Below, piece after piece: positions 1-8,034 of a DNA stretch of 33,453 nt. Numbering within the stretch: the stretch's first letter is position 1; each line of letters opens with the position of its first letter. Under the pieces are notes generated by a model that worked only from the letters and a program-made list of their open reading frames with translations, did no database searches and had not been told where the DNA came from. Source of the stretch: Acidobacteriota bacterium (lineage in GTDB: Bacteria > Acidobacteriota > Polarisedimenticolia > Gp22-AA2 > AA152); assembly GCA_022616665.1 (NCBI GenBank), contig JAKEFJ010000210.1:1-33453 (forward strand). The letters are read 5' to 3'. The position numbers were made by a program, and so were the translations under genes.

Positions 1-146
1 AGGGCGTAGACATTGCCGGAAAGCGGCTCCAGCTTGAAGATCTCGTCAGGCTTCCGGTCGTGATGCGATTGGGCGAAACCGAGGGCCCACCCGAGGGTGG
101 AAAGGGCGGCGCAAGTGACAAACAGTAAAAGGGGACGGGGTTTCAT
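1..146 (-). CDS. Exported protein, N-terminus only (runs off the left edge)
   Basis: An ATG at 146-144 opens a frame that stays open to the window edge (48 codons seen). An AGGAG Shine-Dalgarno lies five bases upstream. The first 25 or so residues (MKPRPLLLFVTCAALSTLG onward) form a typical signal peptide with a basic n-region and a hydrophobic core. The mature start contains a stretch reading FKLEPLSGNVYAL, which resembles the first strand of MBL-fold metallo-hydrolases, but no metal motif is in view, so the family is only a guess. It follows the DUF21/CBS gene on the same strand by 46 bases and is probably co-transcribed with it. Confidence 0.6.
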   Translation of the reverse strand, partial: MKPRPLLLFVTCAALSTLGWALGFAQSHHDRKPDEIFKLEPLSGNVYA

Positions 147-192
147 GGTCACTCCTGGGCGGTTGACTAGGATAACTCCCCCGCGGCGCCTT

Positions 193-1254
193 TCAGGCGG
201 GTGAGGGGGCGGGCTCGAACTCGTCCTGGATCTCTCCGAAAATCTCCTCGATGATGTCTTCCATCGTGAGGATCCCGATGGCCGTGCCCTTCTCCTCCAC
301 GGCGGCGATGTGGATCCGCTTTCTGCGCATTTCGCGAATCACCGCATCGATCCTATCTTGAGGTGAAACCACCAGAATCGGCCGCAGGATTCGATCCAGA
401 TCCAAGGAGGCTCGGTCGTACGGGCTCAGCCACACCACGTCCTTCACATTGATGACCCCCACGAAGCGCAGGCCTGCCTTGTCCGCCACCGGATAGCGGG
501 TGTGCCCGGACTTCCGGCCGCGCTCCAGATTGGCTTCCAGGGGCAGCAGTGGATTCCAGACAATCGTGCGGGATCGGGACACCATCACGTCGGAAGCCTT
601 CTTGTCGGAGAAGCGCGTGGCCCGCTGCATGATCTCCATTTCCGCGGGCGACAGAATGCCGTGGTGCGAAGACTCGGTGAGCACCATCCTCAGCTCCTCC
701 TCGGAACGGCGCATCTCCTGCTCGGTGTGCCGCACCCCCAAGGCGCGCAGGGCGAGCATGGAGAGGGCATTCATCAATACCAGGAGAGGATAGGAGAGCA
801 GGTAAAACAGGCGCAGCGGGATGGCGATGCGCACCGTCAGACGGCCCGGCCTTCGGATGGCTGCGGATTTTGGGACCAGCTCCCCCAGGATGATGTGCAG
901 CGCGGTGATCAGAGCGAAGGCGGAGGTCAATGCGGCGGAGCGAACCGCCAGGGCGGAGCCGATGCCGAACAGGCCGAAGAGGGACTCGAAGAAGGGAGCA
1001 AAAGCCTCCTCCCCGATCCAGCCGAGTCCCAGGCTCATCACGGTGATGCCGAGCTGGCAGGCGGACAGGTAAGCGTCCAGATGATGGAGGATGTCCGCGG
1101 CCAGAAGCGCCCGGCGGTCCCCCGAGAGCTCGAGCTCCCGGATTCGTGTTGGGCGAACCCGCACGATGGCGAATTCGGCCGCCACGAAGAAGGCGTTACC
1201 AGCCACCAGCAGCAGGGCGAGGGTGAGCCGGAGCGAGACGTGCGCCATATCCAA
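193..1254 (-). CDS. DUF21/CNNM membrane protein with CBS pair (TlyC/CorC-like), lacking the usual C-terminal domain
   Basis: This 353-residue inner-membrane protein has an N-terminal DUF21 region (about residues 1-190) with hydrophobic segments near 8-28, 60-80, 95-125 and 145-170, followed by a CBS pair (about 210-340) ending in the typical stretch TMEDIIEEIFGEIQDE. Family members are linked to Mg2+/Co2+ handling or efflux and were once called hemolysins. Most are about 420-450 residues and end in a CorC_HlyC domain; this one stops just after the second CBS domain, so that domain is absent. The start is TTG at 1254, with GGAGAG about six bases upstream; an in-frame ATG at 1248 is the alternative but is spaced less well. 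It lies 72 bases downstream of the HExxH gene on the same strand. The family call is firm; the transported ion is not known. Confidence 0.9.
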   Translation of the reverse strand: MDMAHVSLRLTLALLLVAGNAFFVAAEFAIVRVRPTRIRELELSGDRRALLAADILHHLDAYLSACQLGITVMSLGLGWIGEEAFAPFFESLFGLFGIGSALAVRSAALTSAFALITALHIILGELVPKSAAIRRPGRLTVRIAIPLRLFYLLSYPLLVLMNALSMLALRALGVRHTEQEMRRSEEELRMVLTESSHHGILSPAEMEIMQRATRFSDKKASDVMVSRSRTIVWNPLLPLEANLERGRKSGHTRYPVADKAGLRFVGVINVKDVVWLSPYDRASLDLDRILRPILVVSPQDRIDAVIREMRRKRIHIAAVEEKGTAIGILTMEDIIEEIFGEIQDEFEPAPSPA

Positions 1255-1326
1255 GAGATGCTCTCCACCCGGGAGGGTCCGAGGACCGGATCAAAATAGC
1301 CGCTTCGCGGGCGGATGTAAATTCGG

Positions 1327-1989
1327 CTAGGGGAGCAGGTCTAACTGGTTTCGAGCCAGAACGGTGCGCTCGCGGGAGGCGGGATCGGGAAGGAATCGCC
1401 GGTAGTGGGCCCAGGCATGGCGATCGCGGCGCAGGATGTAATCCCGGAAGGACTCGAAGTGCATCGTGTAATTCCGGAAGGCTTCGAGGTAATCGGCGTG
1501 GGTCAAGGTCGGGTACTCGCCTTCCTCGGCCTCGGCGAGGTTGTATCCCCAGGCCACCGCCTCATAGAAGTGCCGGTCCACCTCGGGACTCCCGAAAGAG
1601 GGGACGGGAGTGTTATCCCCTCGGGCGAGATGACGGGCATGAAAGTACTCATGATCGATGAGCAGCATCGCCCAGCCATCGCTTCGTCCCGCTTCCCGGG
1701 AATCGGCGTAAACGACCACGTCGTTCTTGACCCCGTGGCCGAGAAGCGGCGCGTCTTCAGGCAGAGTTGGATCTTCCCCCCCCTTCCTAACCAGACCCAT
1801 GTACAAGGTCAAGGGATGAAACCGGGTGGAGCCGGTGCGGATGGCCCCGATATAGTTGGTGTAGTCGGGGTGCATGGCGGCGAGGAGCCGCTCGAAGTCA
1901 TCTCCCGTGGAGATCGGCACTCCCGCGGCGCCCGCCAAGGAGGAAAGTAAGATCAGAATTGGAAAAATAAATCCCCTGCGCCGGCTCAA
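1327..1989 (-). CDS. Secreted HExxH putative metallopeptidase-like protein, family unknown
   Basis: The 220-residue product starts with a signal peptide (basic MSRRR, then a hydrophobic core to about residue 23, AGA cleavage region). It carries an HEYFH motif at residues 113-117, preceded by hydrophobic residues as in zincin active-site helices, and an acidic residue in FYEAVAWGYN (Glu143) that could be the third zinc ligand of a gluzincin-type site. The rest is not recognised. A reading as a periplasmic zinc protein, perhaps a peptidase, is inference. The start is TTG at 1989, with a purine-rich GGGGGGAAA stretch upstream; no in-frame ATG is suitable. It is the first gene of a minus-strand run with the DUF21/CBS gene and diverges from the operon starting at 2222. 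Confidence 0.65.
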   Translation of the reverse strand: MSRRRGFIFPILILLSSLAGAAGVPISTGDDFERLLAAMHPDYTNYIGAIRTGSTRFHPLTLYMGLVRKGGEDPTLPEDAPLLGHGVKNDVVVYADSREAGRSDGWAMLLIDHEYFHARHLARGDNTPVPSFGSPEVDRHFYEAVAWGYNLAEAEEGEYPTLTHADYLEAFRNYTMHFESFRDYILRRDRHAWAHYRRFLPDPASRERTVLARNQLDLLP

Positions 1990-2145
1990 ACCGGTTTCCC
2001 CCCTTCGTCCAGAAGCCTTGTGGGACGGGCACTTCAGAGGAACAACCCGACTTGAATATCCTCATACGACGAGATCGCCCGATGAGCAAGGGAAAAGAAA
2101 AACATCACTGTGGAATGTGGTCAATCCCGACATTCGGGAGGAGCC

Positions 2146-2175
2146 TTGACAATAAGCAGGGTAAATCCCTACTAT
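2146..2175 (+). promoter_or_regulatory. Sigma-70-type promoter for the 2222-6817 operon
   Basis: A perfect TTGACA -35 box (2146-2151) is followed after 18 bases by TACTAT (2170-2175), a 4/6 match to the -10 consensus. It lies 46 bases upstream of the ATG at 2222 within the 232-base divergent gap 1990-2221. No other convincing signal was seen in that gap. The role is inferred from sequence only. Confidence 0.5.
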
Positions 2176-2221
2176 TCTCGCGCTCCAGGGCTGCTATGCC
2201 TTTTCAGGGAGATCGATATAA

Positions 2222-2716
2222 ATGGCCAGGGATGCGTATACCAGCAATGGCGCCATCGCCCGCCGAGTCTATCGTGCCTTGAAGACCCCGACCGACAACA
2301 ACCGGAGGACCGATCCGATCCTCGCCTTTCATTTCAAGGGCCGGGGGGATTCGGTGATCATGCGCTGCAACAAGGAGCCGGAAATCAGCGTAAAAGGAAA
2401 GGACCAAACGGCGGGCGAAGTGAAATTCTTCGCCTATTCCGACTTCTCCGATTACGATGAAGGCAACGTAGTTTTCAATCTGAAGGATGAAGTGACGCTC
2501 GTTGAGCTTTACGGGAAGGGCTCGGTTGAGCCCATGCAGTGGGAGAGCTGGGAGAAGTTCACCCGCTGGCTGGACACCCTGAGCGAGGACGGAATCCAGA
2601 TCTCCCTCAAGCTCCCGTGCCTGGTTTACGAGTCGGTGCGCAAACAAAAGCCCTCCATGCAGAATTTCATCGTGGAATCCATCAAAAGAAGCCTCAAGGG
2701 CAGGGAAAAGGAATAG
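2222..2716 (+). CDS. Conserved-looking cytosolic protein of unknown function, 164 aa
   Basis: I do not recognise the family. The protein has no signal peptide or membrane segment and is charged and mixed alpha/beta in appearance. The C-terminal third is rich in basic residues (VESIKRSLKGREKE). It contains isolated cysteines (CNKE and LPCLV) without a metal-binding pattern. The ATG at 2222 is preceded by GGGAG at about 10 bases and by a good TTGACA promoter. The stop is only 7 bases before the ATG of the S55 peptidase gene, so the two are almost certainly in one operon. Codon use and GC match the neighbours, so there is no sign of recent transfer. Confidence 0.75.
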   Translation: MARDAYTSNGAIARRVYRALKTPTDNNRRTDPILAFHFKGRGDSVIMRCNKEPEISVKGKDQTAGEVKFFAYSDFSDYDEGNVVFNLKDEVTLVELYGKGSVEPMQWESWEKFTRWLDTLSEDGIQISLKLPCLVYESVRKQKPSMQNFIVESIKRSLKGREKE

Positions 2717-2723
2717 CCACCGA

Positions 2724-4529
2724 ATGATGCTCTCGAAGCGGTGGCTGTTCTCGGTTTGCCTGCTGGCAGCCCCCGGAGCCTGGGTGGCCCTGCAGCTCTC
2801 GTCGCCTGCCTCGGGGGAGTCGCCCTTCTTCGATCCCGCGCAGCTGCGCCCCGGCATGATGGGAGTGGGACGGACCGTCTTTCAGGGGGTGACTCCGGAG
2901 GAATTCCAGGTGGAGATCCTCGGAGTGCTCAAGAACGCCATCGGGCCGCAGCAGGACATGATACTCTCGCGCCTTCACGGGAAGAACGTGGAGCGCACCG
3001 GCGTCATCGCAGGCATGAGCGGGAGCCCGGTCATCCTCGATGGAAAGATTCTCGGAGCCGTCTCCTACCGGTTGGGCACCTTCGAAAAGGAAGCCATCGC
3101 GGGGATCACACCCATTGCCGACATGCTGAAGGCCGCCGACATGCCCCGCGCTCCCGCCCCGTCGCTCGCGGCCTCGCTGTTGAAGGAATGGGAAAGTCCC
3201 GGCACGGTCGCCGCGGCCACCCGTGCGGTCCCGATTCCCGGCATGGCGGCTTCCCTGGTCCCCATCGGGACGCCCTTGGTCTTCGCCGGTTACCCCGAGT
3301 CCTTGATCCGGGACGTCACGCCGCTATTCCAGGCCCGGGGGCTGGAGCCGGTGGCCGGGGGAGGCGGGCAAGGATCCGGAGCGGATTACCCCATCGCTCC
3401 GGGAGTGGCCATCTCGGTCCCTCTGGTGCGCGGGGATTTCAGTGTCGCGGCAACCGGTACCCTCACGCACGTTCAAGGGAACAAGGTTTGGGCTTTCGGC
3501 CACCCTTTTCTGGGCACCGGCCCGGTTCTTTACCCCATGGCCAGGGCCGAGGTAATTGTCACGTACCCCTCTCTCCTGGGCTCCTTCAAGATCGCCAACT
3601 CAACGTCGCTGATGGGAACCCTCCTTCAAGATAGGCTCACCTGCATTGAGGGAGAGCTGGGCGCCGCACCGGTGATGCTCCCGGTGACCGTCGGCGTGGA
3701 AAGTCCGACCGGAAACCGGCAGTTCTCCTTCGAGGTGGTTCAGGACGACGCGCTGACTCCCATCCTCGTGGGGATCACCATCCAGGCCAGCCTGCAGCGG
3801 ATTCTCGAGTACTCCTCCGAGACGACGCTGCGCGCCGAGATTCGCGTGCTGAGCGACAAGCACCCGACCCTGAGCTATTCCCTGATCGAATCGGATACCG
3901 GCGGTGTCCAGTCTGCCGCTGCCGGGGGAGTGGCCCGGGAGGTCGCGACGCTTCTGAACGTGATCTACGGCAACCGGTTCCGTGAGCTGCGGGTCACGTC
4001 CGCCAACGTCAAGGTCGTAGCCTTGCCCGAGGCCAGCTTGGCGCGGGTGAGCGAAGTCTCCATGAGCCCGTCCCAGGTTCGCTCCGGCGAAGACTTGACG
4101 GTGTGGGCCTCGCTGCAGCCCTACCGGGGAGAGGCCTTCCTCAAGGAATTCAAGGTCCGGATTCCGCCGGATACTCCCAAAGGGCCGCTGAATGTCCTGG
4201 TCTCCAGCGCCGCCAATTTGAACGGTTTGGAGGGGGGGGTGTTGCAACAACGGTTCAACGGGTCGCCCGGCGTGGATGAGCTCATCCGGTTCATCAATTC
4301 TCTCCGACGGGATGACGGGCTTTACCTTCAGCTGACGCGGCGCGGTCTCGGCGCGGTGGTTCAGGGAGAAACGCTCCCGGCGCTGCCCCTCTCGGTGGTC
4401 TTCACCTTGGGAAACAACCGGTTCACGGGAGAGGAATATCCCGCCCCGGAGCTTCCAGTGCTGGAGGTCGTGCAAAAGACCGATTTCGTCCTGACCGGCG
4501 GACGGCGCACCGCCATTCAGGTTCGCTGA
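2724..4529 (+). CDS. Exported SpoIVB/S55 peptidase-like protein
   Basis: This 601-residue protein begins with a signal peptide (hydrophobic core about residues 7-25). Residues about 35-140 match the S55 (SpoIVB) peptidase region: LRPGMMGVGRTVFQG, then the nucleophile loop GMSGSP at 97-102 (Ser99 or Ser101 as the likely nucleophile), followed by DGKILGAVSY. A second conserved block, WAFGHPFLGTGP, lies near residue 255. In Bacillus, SpoIVB is a signalling protease; homologues outside spore formers are exported proteins of unknown role. Here the GMSGSP block is N-terminal and a long beta-rich region follows, unlike SpoIVB, where the peptidase is at the C-terminal end. Two adjacent ATG codons (2724, 2727) could serve as start. 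It sits between a small orphan (7-base gap) and a propeller protein (26-base gap). Proteolytic activity is inferred from motifs only. Confidence 0.8.
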   Translation: MMLSKRWLFSVCLLAAPGAWVALQLSSPASGESPFFDPAQLRPGMMGVGRTVFQGVTPEEFQVEILGVLKNAIGPQQDMILSRLHGKNVERTGVIAGMSGSPVILDGKILGAVSYRLGTFEKEAIAGITPIADMLKAADMPRAPAPSLAASLLKEWESPGTVAAATRAVPIPGMAASLVPIGTPLVFAGYPESLIRDVTPLFQARGLEPVAGGGGQGSGADYPIAPGVAISVPLVRGDFSVAATGTLTHVQGNKVWAFGHPFLGTGPVLYPMARAEVIVTYPSLLGSFKIANSTSLMGTLLQDRLTCIEGELGAAPVMLPVTVGVESPTGNRQFSFEVVQDDALTPILVGITIQASLQRILEYSSETTLRAEIRVLSDKHPTLSYSLIESDTGGVQSAAAGGVAREVATLLNVIYGNRFRELRVTSANVKVVALPEASLARVSEVSMSPSQVRSGEDLTVWASLQPYRGEAFLKEFKVRIPPDTPKGPLNVLVSSAANLNGLEGGVLQQRFNGSPGVDELIRFINSLRRDDGLYLQLTRRGLGAVVQGETLPALPLSVVFTLGNNRFTGEEYPAPELPVLEVVQKTDFVLTGGRRTAIQVR

Positions 4530-4555
4530 TCAATCACGGAAGAAGGGGAGGAAGG

Positions 4556-6817
4556 ATGCGACGCGGGAGAAGGATGGGGCGATTCTTCATTTTGTCGGCC
4601 CTTGCAGGGCTGGCGGTGACGCAGGCATGGCCGGTCTCCACCCAGACCTGGAAGAATCGAACCCGATCAGAACGGGAACAGGGGGACTTGAACGGGGTTT
4701 CCTTGAAGGCCGACGGGACACTCACTCTCGGCCCGGCCTTCGAGACACTTGCCAGCGCCGCCGATCCTTATATTTGGTCACTGGCCCGCGATTCCAAAGG
4801 GACCCTTTATGCGGGCAGCGGCAACGACGGGAAGGTCTACCGACTGTCCAAGGGCGGGAAGCTCGAGAATTTTTTCGACTCGCCGGAGCTGGAGGTGCAC
4901 GCCCTCGCGCTGGATGCCAAGGACAATCTCTACGTCGGCACGTCGCCCCGCGGGAAAATCTACCGCCTCAGCCCTTCCGGAAAAGCGGAAGAGTTCTTCT
5001 CCCCCGATGAGACCTATATCTGGTCGCTGCTGTTTGACGGGAAGGGCAACCTGTTCGCAGGCACCGGGACGCAAGGGAGGATTTACAAGATATCGCCTGC
5101 CGGGAAGGGCGAAATCTTTCTCGACACCGATGAAACGCACGTTCGAGTCCTGGCGGAGGCTTCCGGAGGAGACCTCCTCGCGGGCACCGACGGCAAGGGA
5201 ATGGTCCTGCGGGTTGAACCTGCCGGAAAAAGCCAGGTGCTCACAACTTCCCCTCTGCCGGAGGTGACGGCTCTGGTGACAGGAAACTCGGGGAGGGTTT
5301 ACTTCGCTGCAGCGGGCCAGAGCAGCTCGCGCGCGGCGCAGCGCCCCGCGGCGGCGCCGGCGCCCCCTCGACCCGCTCAGGGACAGGCAGCGGAGGAGGA
5401 GAGGATTCCGGGACAGCCTCCCGCCGAGCCACCGGCTCCTCAGCCCCCTGCCCAGCCACAGCCGGCCGCCGCGCCGGCGCCGCAGACGGGCGCGGGAGTG
5501 GAGAGCAAGATTCTGGCGCTGGAAATGGACGGCTACACACGTGAGATTTGGTCGCAGCCAGGAGAGCTGATTCTTTCTCTGGCCATGGATCGCGATGGAC
5601 AGGTGATTGCCGGCGGGGGCACGGACGGAAAAATCTACCTCGTGGATCCCATCCGCTCCGAATCCACCCTCCTGGAGAAGGCCGACTCCTCTCAGGTAAG
5701 CGCTCTTCTCAAGGAGCCCGACGGGTCGGTCCTGGCGGCGGGAAGCAACCTGGGGGCTGTCTATCGCCTGGGGGGGAGGGTCGCCTCGGAGGGGTCTTTC
5801 GAATCCACCACCTTCGATACGAGGGTCTATTCGACCTGGGGCAAGATGAGCTGGCGGGACGAGACTCCCTCCGGCACTTCCGTGAGCATCCAGGTGCGGA
5901 CGGGAAACACTTCCGAGCCCGATTCCAGTTGGTCCGAGTGGTCCGCTCCCTATAAGGACCGTGAAGGCAGTCTGGTGGAGAGACCCGGGGCGCGCTTCGT
6001 GCAGTGGAAGGCAACGCTCAAGAGCGGTGGCGGCGGCAAGGACTCCCCACGGCTCGGGCAGGTGGATGTGACCTATCTCCAGCGAAACCTTCCTCCTGAG
6101 CTGAAGTCCGTGGATGTCCAGGCGCCGGGCACGGTCTTTCAGAAGCCCAACCGATCGTCCAGCAGCGTCGCGGTACCGGGGGAGGGCGCCAGTGCCCCGG
6201 GAAGGGGAGATCGCGACAAGGCAGCGCACCATCCCACCCAGCAGCCCAGGCCCCAGAGCGATCCCGAAGGGCGTGCCGCTCAGTGGGGCGCGTCGGATCC
6301 CAACGGCGACGATTTGGTGTATTCGGTTTATTACCGCGGAGCGGACGAGAGGCAATGGAAGCTCATGGAGAAGGACTTGACGGACTCTTTCTTCAGCTGG
6401 GATGCGACCTCTCTGGCGGATGGGACTTATCTTCTCCGGGTTGTGGCGGCGGATTCTCCTTCCAACCCGGAAGGGGCATTCCTCTCCGCCGAGCGGCTCA
6501 GTGATCCTTTCGACGTCGACAACAACCCCCCGCAAATCGGCCCCATCCAAGCCGCCGTCTCCGGCTCCGGCCTGAGAATGGAATTTGAGGTGCAAGATTC
6601 ATTCTCGGATGTGGGGGAGGTCGTCTACTCGGTGAATGCCCAGGAGTGGGAGTTGCTGCCACCCGCGGACGGCCTCACCGATTCGCCGCGCGAGGCATAC
6701 CGGCTGGTCATGAAAGACCTCGAGGGCGGAGAGCTGACGGTGGTGGTGAAGGCCAACGATGCGGCGGGAAACTCGGCCACTTCCAAGAAAGTGGTCCAGA
6801 TTGGCGCTCCCCGCTAA
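4556..6817 (+). CDS. Exported beta-propeller protein with Pro/Ala-rich insert and Fn3-like C-terminus
   Basis: This 753-residue protein has a signal peptide (about residues 1-30). From about residue 60 there are repeats of roughly 45 residues with the pattern D-x-KG-x-LYAG-x-G-x-x-GKIYRLSP-x-GK, i.e. propeller blades of the NHL/SMP-30/WD-like type. At least four are seen before a low-complexity Pro/Ala/Gln segment (about 255-320), and about two more follow (near 340-420). After that comes a beta-sandwich-like region (TWGKMSWRDETPSG, then VRTGNTSEPDSSWSEWS) and a C-terminal portion with Fn3-like segments. GGGGAGGAAGG lies just upstream of the ATG at 4556; Met7 is a second possible start. It is probably an extracytoplasmic binding or scaffold protein, possibly a substrate or partner of the adjacent S55 protein. 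No enzymatic residues are recognised. Confidence 0.75.
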   Translation: MRRGRRMGRFFILSALAGLAVTQAWPVSTQTWKNRTRSEREQGDLNGVSLKADGTLTLGPAFETLASAADPYIWSLARDSKGTLYAGSGNDGKVYRLSKGGKLENFFDSPELEVHALALDAKDNLYVGTSPRGKIYRLSPSGKAEEFFSPDETYIWSLLFDGKGNLFAGTGTQGRIYKISPAGKGEIFLDTDETHVRVLAEASGGDLLAGTDGKGMVLRVEPAGKSQVLTTSPLPEVTALVTGNSGRVYFAAAGQSSSRAAQRPAAAPAPPRPAQGQAAEEERIPGQPPAEPPAPQPPAQPQPAAAPAPQTGAGVESKILALEMDGYTREIWSQPGELILSLAMDRDGQVIAGGGTDGKIYLVDPIRSESTLLEKADSSQVSALLKEPDGSVLAAGSNLGAVYRLGGRVASEGSFESTTFDTRVYSTWGKMSWRDETPSGTSVSIQVRTGNTSEPDSSWSEWSAPYKDREGSLVERPGARFVQWKATLKSGGGGKDSPRLGQVDVTYLQRNLPPELKSVDVQAPGTVFQKPNRSSSSVAVPGEGASAPGRGDRDKAAHHPTQQPRPQSDPEGRAAQWGASDPNGDDLVYSVYYRGADERQWKLMEKDLTDSFFSWDATSLADGTYLLRVVAADSPSNPEGAFLSAERLSDPFDVDNNPPQIGPIQAAVSGSGLRMEFEVQDSFSDVGEVVYSVNAQEWELLPPADGLTDSPREAYRLVMKDLEGGELTVVVKANDAAGNSATSKKVVQIGAPR

Positions 6818-6843
6818 AGGACGGCGTTAGAGCGGCACCCTCC

Positions 6844-7941
6844 TCAGACTGTCCCCAGCGCCAGCGCATCCCCCTGGGCCAGCGTCCGGATGAGCTCTTC
6901 CTTGAAATAGTCCGTGCTGGAGCGAATCGGCTCGGGGACCCGCTGATCGTATGCCTGCCGGCTCCTGTCTATCTCGTCTTTGAGCCGGTCGTAGATATCC
7001 CTCTGCTTGCGCCCCACGACCACCACGTCCTCGTTGTAAAGGAGCAGTTCGGATACCAGCAGGCGCGCGAAGCGACGGGCGTCTTCGTGCAGGCGCGTCT
7101 CTTCGGGAGACAAGCCGGCCGAGCCGGTGGAGCTTTCCCGGGCGAAAGAAGCATATTCCAGCTCCTCATCCAGTGGATCGGGCTCGAGAATCTCCGTCGC
7201 CGGTGCGTCGTCGTCGGTCTCGGCCATCGGAGGGATACGAATCTCAACGTCGGAGTGCGCCACAGCTTCGGGAGCTTCCCGTCGGGCCTCGAGTGCGAGC
7301 TTGTCGGCGGCAAGAGACGCGACGCAAACCAGGGCCTCGGCCGAGGGGAAATCGCACAGAGGCGGTCCATCGCCTCCGTCGTCTCCGTAGAGGATCGCGG
7401 AGACTCGTCCCCGCACGATCAGGGGAGCGGCCACGGCGCCGCTGGGTAAGCGCTCTCCAGGAACCGGCGGCGGCAGCAGTGAGGCATATTCCGAAGAGTC
7501 TTCGCTGCGCATCGCCGCGCGTGACTCGATGGCGCCGCGCAGCAGCGCCACATTTGCCAGCGGGACCTTCAACGAGCGGGCCAGATCTCCTTCCTCGCTT
7601 TCCTGCAGTCCGACGGAACTCCAGCCATGGGCGGTTTCACCTCTAAGGAGGAACAGGCAGGCCCGGGAAAAGCACAGCGAAGCTCCCTCCAGGACGCGAT
7701 CCAGGAGAGCGATTTGATCCGCCGCCTGGGAGAGGCCCTTCACGCAGGCGACCAGGAACTGGGGTCCCTGGAAAGGGGCCGACTCCTCCCCCAAGTCGAC
7801 TTCCGGCTCGAGCGAGGCCAGCGATACCGGCTCGGCCATCTCACGGCCCAGGGCTTCGACTCCAACGGTGAACCGGGCCGCCCGTTCCTGGAGAATTCGC
7901 AGAACGTGGGCTTCGGCACCTTGTCGGTCGAGGGGAGCCAT
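6844..7941 (-). CDS. GAF-like sensory/regulatory protein of unknown role
   Basis: The product has 365 residues and is cytosolic, with no membrane segment. The first two thirds look like a degenerate GAF domain: alpha/beta segments such as SLCFSRACLFLLRGETAHGWSS, followed by AVAAPLIVRGRVSAILYGDD. The C-terminal part after an acidic linker is a conserved-looking helical block (HEDARRFARLLVSELLLYNE, then VGRKQRDIYDRLKDEIDRSR) that I recall from GAF-type proteins of Acidobacteria and Deltaproteobacteria. No kinase, cyclase or receiver domain is attached. The ATG at 7941 is chosen over a TTG at 7962 because GGGAGG sits eight bases before the ATG. It is convergent with the propeller gene (26-base gap). 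The ligand and partner are unknown. Confidence 0.7.
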   Translation of the reverse strand: MAPLDRQGAEAHVLRILQERAARFTVGVEALGREMAEPVSLASLEPEVDLGEESAPFQGPQFLVACVKGLSQAADQIALLDRVLEGASLCFSRACLFLLRGETAHGWSSVGLQESEEGDLARSLKVPLANVALLRGAIESRAAMRSEDSSEYASLLPPPVPGERLPSGAVAAPLIVRGRVSAILYGDDGGDGPPLCDFPSAEALVCVASLAADKLALEARREAPEAVAHSDVEIRIPPMAETDDDAPATEILEPDPLDEELEYASFARESSTGSAGLSPEETRLHEDARRFARLLVSELLLYNEDVVVVGRKQRDIYDRLKDEIDRSRQAYDQRVPEPIRSSTDYFKEELIRTLAQGDALALGTV

Positions 7942-8034
7942 GAATTTTCCTCCCGATTCCAATCAGGGTTTGGAGAGGGTAGAAAACGGCAGTCAAGCGG
8001 GCGGCATTATAGCAGAGGGAACCATTCCAACGGC

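Noticed and set aside
5320-5500. Pro/Ala/Gln-rich tract that might look like a repeat array or a frameshift
   Set aside because: The reading frame continues intact with propeller blades on both sides; it is a low-complexity linker.
4778-6595. 605-codon open frame on the minus strand inside the propeller gene
   Set aside because: It is antisense to a well-supported gene, has no domain I recognise and a composition (Arg, Gly, Leu, Gln rich) typical of GC-rich shadow frames.
6818-6843. Imperfect stem between CCGCTAA and TTAGAGCGG at the convergent gene ends near 6811-6835
   Set aside because: The arms need a bulge and there is no T-tract on either strand, so I do not call it a terminator.
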